This document shows positions 22,152-25,731 of a DNA stretch of 25,731 nt, piece after piece. The notes below the pieces were generated by a model. It was not told the origin of the DNA. It saw only the letters and a program-made list of their open reading frames with translations, and did not search any database. The position numbers and the translations under genes were made by a program. How positions within the stretch are numbered: position 1 is the first letter of the stretch; each line of letters opens with the position of its first letter. This DNA comes from Alphaproteobacteria bacterium UBA1002 (GTDB lineage: Bacteria > Pseudomonadota > Alphaproteobacteria > Rickettsiales > UBA998), in NCBI GenBank assembly GCA_002291845.1, contig DBAU01000011.1, positions 1-25,731 on the forward strand, read 5' to 3'.

Positions 22152-23303
22152 TCAGCCAGAAACTTCAACAACATTACTTGATAGTTCTTTTAAGCTATGG
22201 CGAACTTGATTTTGTTTCAGAAACTCTAAGTAATTCGCGTACAACGTTCGATAATGACTGCTGAAGGTCTCGAAATCTGCTTCCTCGTATAGACGCTGGA
22301 GCTGGGTAGGATCGCACTGATTCACGGCGTGGTACGGAATCTTCATGAACTGGCACATTTCCGTGGTACGCGAGTCATGGGCGATGATGACAGCAGGCAC
22401 GCCGTTCAGTAGGGCAATCATGTTACCGTGGAAGCGGGTGCCGAACGAGAAATCCTTCATCTGGATATAGTCGGCCCAGCCCTCCACTGAGAAAAACGCC
22501 TTGCACAGCTTCTTCGCAAAGGTTGCATACTCTTCCGGCGTGACCCCAAGCGCAAAGCGATTGGATATGCTTTGGAGGCTGAGGCGCAAGGCATCGGTGA
22601 GCGGTGGGTCCGTATAGAGCAGGTCAAATTCCGGGAACTCATTCTGTAGGACATAATCGTAGCCTTGCGTGATCGCGAGTTTAAGGAGCGCACCTTCCAC
22701 CCGCATGGCATCGTCGGCGGAGAAGGAGTGCTGCGTCACGTTACGCGAGCCATTCAAAGAGACGCGAAAATCAGGCGACCACGATTTCTTGGTGATACGT
22801 ATCTCCGGCCCCAGCGACCAGTAAAGGCTCGGGCAGCCTGTCACAGTGGTATTCTTCACGCCCAGCCGCGCCAGCACATCTGCTGTGAACGCGCCCCGCA
22901 CGCCGATGGATGTGACGCGCTCGCTGATGACCTTGAGGAAGCGTTTGCTGCCTTCTGGGATGTCGATCTCGCTGCTGCTGATAGAAGGCAGCTGCGCACC
23001 AAGGCCAACGATGAGGCAAGGAAGGGTAGTCTTCTCGATGATGTCCGCCAGCCAGCCGAAATCAAATCCCTTGTAGATGAAGTTCGCCGCGGGAATAGCG
23101 ATCAAGTCGAAGTCCTGGTTGATGTTGGAGCTGTTGCCGGGGTTGCCATATTTGTAGCTGCTGCAGACGAGCTGACGGCGCAGCGCATATCCAATCAGCA
23201 GATTGCCGGTATTATGGCCGGTCCTCTCGAACTTTGTCTTATAGTCGAGACCCGGCTCGGCAACAGCCTCAATGGGCGCGCCGAGAAAAAGTATACGTGT
23301 CAT
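22152..23303 (-). CDS. Polysaccharide pyruvyl transferase family protein
   Basis: A 383-residue protein of the polysaccharide pyruvyl transferase (PF04230-type) family, which adds pyruvate ketals from phosphoenolpyruvate to sugars of exopolysaccharides or cell-wall polymers. Visible landmarks are TGHNTGNLLIGYALRRQL near residue 28, IAIPAANFIYKGFDFGWLADII, the VTGCPSLYWSLG segment, and the diagnostic C-terminal FGTRFHGNMIALLNGVPAVIIAHDSRTTEM. Length fits. The start ATG 23303 has AGGGATAG about 10 bases upstream. It is 40 bases downstream of the large glycosyltransferase fusion on the same strand, so it is probably co-transcribed with it and acts on the same glycan. The acceptor sugar is unknown. 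Confidence 0.86.
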   Translation of the reverse strand: MTRILFLGAPIEAVAEPGLDYKTKFERTGHNTGNLLIGYALRRQLVCSSYKYGNPGNSSNINQDFDLIAIPAANFIYKGFDFGWLADIIEKTTLPCLIVGLGAQLPSISSSEIDIPEGSKRFLKVISERVTSIGVRGAFTADVLARLGVKNTTVTGCPSLYWSLGPEIRITKKSWSPDFRVSLNGSRNVTQHSFSADDAMRVEGALLKLAITQGYDYVLQNEFPEFDLLYTDPPLTDALRLSLQSISNRFALGVTPEEYATFAKKLCKAFFSVEGWADYIQMKDFSFGTRFHGNMIALLNGVPAVIIAHDSRTTEMCQFMKIPYHAVNQCDPTQLQRLYEEADFETFSSHYRTLYANYLEFLKQNQVRHSLKELSSNVVEVSG

Positions 23304-23343
23304 GTGAATTTACTATCCCTGAAAAATCCAAAAAGTAAACAAC

Positions 23344-25731
23344 TTATGCCTTGCGCAAGGCTCGCCGAGCAGGAGTGGGTATCTTTGTGGTGGCCTTCGG
23401 CCGGGAAGCATTCTTCGCGGGCTGAATGTCCGGCTTGGTGTTCTTGACAGGCTTGGGAGCGGCTTGCTTTTTCGCCTTCGAGGCGTGCTTCTTCGCCGGG
23501 TGGGAGGGCTTGCGCTTCTCCGCCTTGAGGCTTGGAAGCCCCCAGCCTTTCTTCAGGTCGGCCTGCATCGCGCTGATGGCGGCGGCGAGTTTTTTATCTC
23601 TGGGGAAGCACTTCCGCACGGCGGCTTGCACCGCGGCGATCTCAAAAAAATGATCCGGCTTAGCCAGCGCATGCGTCACGCTATTATCATGACGGCGATG
23701 CATGTTCAGCGTGGCCGCAGCATAATGCACCCTGCCGCCTAAACGGCAGCTTTCCACATATATCCGCCAGTCACCCGCGCAGGTGAACGCGAAAGCATCG
23801 TCGCCAAGCGCCGCAAATACGTCGCGCAGATGCTGCGTACGCCACACCACCGCACTGGCATTCAGCACCATGTTACGCACCGCAAGGAAGCGGCGCAGAA
23901 AGTCCTTCGCATCAAACTGGCCATCCTCATCGAGGCCCGTATCGCCGTCGGTTCGGTAATAGCCTTTGTAGTTGTCATACATGGTCGCGCCAGTGGCATC
24001 GATGGCGATAGAATCACAGAAGGCGAAGCTGGCATCTTCTGACTCCGCCAAACGACGGATCATCTCTGCCAGAAAGCGGGGATCAGAAAGATCATCGGCC
24101 TCAGCAATCCATAGGTAATCGCCCGTCGCCATTTCCAATCCGCGCTTCCACTGGCAAAAGACATTGCCAGAATTTTCTTCCGCGACCACCAGTCGGATCT
24201 GCCGCCCCTGAGCGTGCGCGGTTGCCTGCGCCACGCGTACGCTTTCATCCCGTGAGGCATCATCTAATACGATGATCTCGTAGACGGGGTAGGTCTGCCC
24301 AAAAATGCTGGTCAAACGCGCGTCCAGATAGTGCGCATAATCATAGTTTGGCACCACGACCGACACGCGGCGTAACTGCGGGTACAGCATGGCGAGAATA
24401 TCCGCACAATAATCGGGGAAGTCAAAATGCTGACGCACCAGTGACTGACGGTATTGCGTCTGCTTCTTGGTATAAAGACTTCGATTATTGAGCGCGGCGG
24501 GAATCCTCTGCGCGGCTGCCTCAATATCCAGATACGGGATACAAAAGCCAAGCCGGCGATCTTTCAACAACTCCACATAGCCGCCGCCGTAATCAAACGT
24601 CGCCACAGGTAAGCCAAGCGCCAAGGCTTCCAGCACAACAGAGGGGAATGGATCCTCCCGTGAAGAGAGGAAAAACAAATCAGAGGCCGCAAGATAGCTG
24701 CCCACATCCATGGCGAACGGGATGAAATGCACGTTGGTATTGCCGCGCCGTTCAAGGTCACGCGTGATCCATGAGATCATGTTAGGATGCTGACTACCCA
24801 GCCATACAAAATGGATGTCCTTGTGCGTCTTAGAGATCTGATCTGCAATCGCGACAAATACATCAACCCCTTTGCGCAAGTCACCATGTCCGATGTTAAT
24901 AACCAACCGATCTTTTGATGAAAGCCCGAGGGCATCTCGAATGCGCGTACGGGCATCATCTGCCACCGTGAGCTCCTTGTAAATCCCCTGCGCACGCACC
25001 ACGCTGCGTTGTACAGGCACGCCAAACTCCCGCGTGATCTCATCATGCACAAAGCGATTGGGGAAAACCACCGTCTGCGCTTTTTCACGGATGGCCTCAT
25101 AAAAAGGCACACCATGGTGCTCACGCACAATCGTGGGCAACTCATGAATCAGTGAGCAGACCTCAAAACCATAATCTGCAAAAGCTCCCGCAGCCGCACC
25201 AGAAAACAGGCTATTGGTGATGACAAAACCGAAGCCGCGCGCTTTCAGCTGGCTGATGTGCTCTGCCAATGCTTCCCAGAGATTGGCCTGACGCGTTGCA
25301 ACATACGTTTCCGCCAGCGCCTCATAGGCGGGAACCATGTCACCATCACCCATCAGCACAAAGCTTATTTCTACACCAAAGCGATTTTTCAGCACCTTAC
25401 CCATATGAATAAGCAATTGCTGCGCTCCTGATGTGAACGCATCATGCCCCACCAGCACTACCTTCATCTCATGGGTGACAGGGTGTTCCGCTGCATGAAC
25501 CGCCCGCGCCAGTGCATTTATGTAAGCATGACCATAATGGCAGTCTGGCTCGAGGTAGGCCCCCTCACACCATTCATTCCACGCGTTGATAAACACAAAG
25601 TTTTCACCGTAGAATGGTTTTTCCTTGGCGTATTGCACCAGACCTTCCAACCATTGCTGGAAAAGCGCGGGTGTACTGCCATGAAACACCATACCCGCAC
25701 CTTGTTTACGCGCATCATTATCCCACATGGG
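23344..25731 (-). CDS. WbsX-like/GT4/GT2 multidomain glycosyltransferase with basic C-terminal tail (5' end cut off)
   Basis: The visible 795 codons lack the true start, since the frame is open through the window edge. Residues 1-75 are the end of a glycoside-hydrolase-99-like (WbsX) domain, shown by WDNDARKQG and FVFINAWNEWCEGAYLEPD. About 87-450 is a GT4 glycosyltransferase with GHGDLRKGVDVFV and SSREDPFPSVVLEALALGLPVA. From about 452 a GT2 domain begins (VSVVVPNYDYAHYLDARL, IIVLDDASRDESV, IAEADDLSDP). After about 725 comes a Lys/Ala/Pro-rich tail, GKPAKKHASKAKK-like, resembling histone H1 or AlgP tails. Such fusions build O-antigen or capsule chains. The tail may bind anionic polymer or nucleic acid. 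Domain order is clear; sugar specificity is not. Confidence 0.9.
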   Translation of the reverse strand, partial: PMWDNDARKQGAGMVFHGSTPALFQQWLEGLVQYAKEKPFYGENFVFINAWNEWCEGAYLEPDCHYGHAYINALARAVHAAEHPVTHEMKVVLVGHDAFTSGAQQLLIHMGKVLKNRFGVEISFVLMGDGDMVPAYEALAETYVATRQANLWEALAEHISQLKARGFGFVITNSLFSGAAAGAFADYGFEVCSLIHELPTIVREHHGVPFYEAIREKAQTVVFPNRFVHDEITREFGVPVQRSVVRAQGIYKELTVADDARTRIRDALGLSSKDRLVINIGHGDLRKGVDVFVAIADQISKTHKDIHFVWLGSQHPNMISWITRDLERRGNTNVHFIPFAMDVGSYLAASDLFFLSSREDPFPSVVLEALALGLPVATFDYGGGYVELLKDRRLGFCIPYLDIEAAAQRIPAALNNRSLYTKKQTQYRQSLVRQHFDFPDYCADILAMLYPQLRRVSVVVPNYDYAHYLDARLTSIFGQTYPVYEIIVLDDASRDESVRVAQATAHAQGRQIRLVVAEENSGNVFCQWKRGLEMATGDYLWIAEADDLSDPRFLAEMIRRLAESEDASFAFCDSIAIDATGATMYDNYKGYYRTDGDTGLDEDGQFDAKDFLRRFLAVRNMVLNASAVVWRTQHLRDVFAALGDDAFAFTCAGDWRIYVESCRLGGRVHYAAATLNMHRRHDNSVTHALAKPDHFFEIAAVQAAVRKCFPRDKKLAAAISAMQADLKKGWGLPSLKAEKRKPSHPAKKHASKAKKQAAPKPVKNTKPDIQPAKNASRPKATTKIPTPARRALRKA

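Noticed and set aside
22665..23447. 260-residue open frame on the plus strand opposite the pyruvyl transferase gene
   Set aside because: Antisense shadow; the minus-strand protein has the diagnostic FGTRFHGN motif and normal length.

Overview
The window looks like chromosomal DNA from an alphaproteobacterium. Three features point there: a ChpT-type histidine phosphotransferase (a CckA-ChpT-CtrA pathway protein), an rsmB-rpe-heparinase II/III gene run, and a short SDHAF4-type protein ending in the family signature. I cannot place it below class; a Rhodospirillales- or Micavibrio-like lineage is only a guess. I see no rRNA, tRNA, CRISPR, transposase, integrase or attachment site.

Layout. (1) 1-2571, minus strand: the N-terminal part of cheA (cut by the window edge), chpT directly upstream of it, then yaaA and an SDHAF4-like gene coupled by a TGATG overlap. 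(2) 2606-7480, plus strand: rsmB, rpe, gmhA, heparinase II/III-like gene and tspO; rpe-gmhA-heparinase are joined by ATGA overlaps. (3) 7481-8174: one small acidic unknown protein (minus) and a repeat-bearing intergenic stretch. (4) 8175-11343, plus: a three-gene cassette of retropepsin-like protease, inactive-transglutaminase 7TM protein and RimK-like ATP-grasp ligase. (5) 17705-11395, minus: a tightly packed seven-gene unit: thermostable-hemolysin-family protein, AMP-forming ligase, heme-oxygenase-fold (possible diiron) enzyme, SDR reductase, secreted TPR protein, response regulator and sensor kinase. (6) 18055-19410: ugd (UDP-sugar 6-dehydrogenase). (7) 19522-21212: divergent zur and COG0523 GTPase genes around a 15-bp perfect palindrome that reads as a Zur box. 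(8) 21320-22066: an isolated LamG-like protein. (9) 22152-25731, minus: a polysaccharide pyruvyl transferase-like gene and a large WbsX/GT4/GT2 fusion with a Lys/Ala/Pro-rich tail, running off the window.

The best candidate for an undescribed system is block 5. Its first four genes overlap by 1-10 bases and read as a small acyl-processing pathway: activate an acid, transfer or bind it through a possibly acyltransferase-like protein, oxidise it with a metal enzyme, and reduce it with an SDR. A periplasmic TPR protein and a two-component system follow on the same strand. The cassette in block 4 is a second under-characterised system: the transglutaminase fold is recognisable but its Cys and His positions are replaced. 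Blocks 6 and 9 with gmhA suggest investment in surface polysaccharide. Block 7 is a zinc-limitation module.
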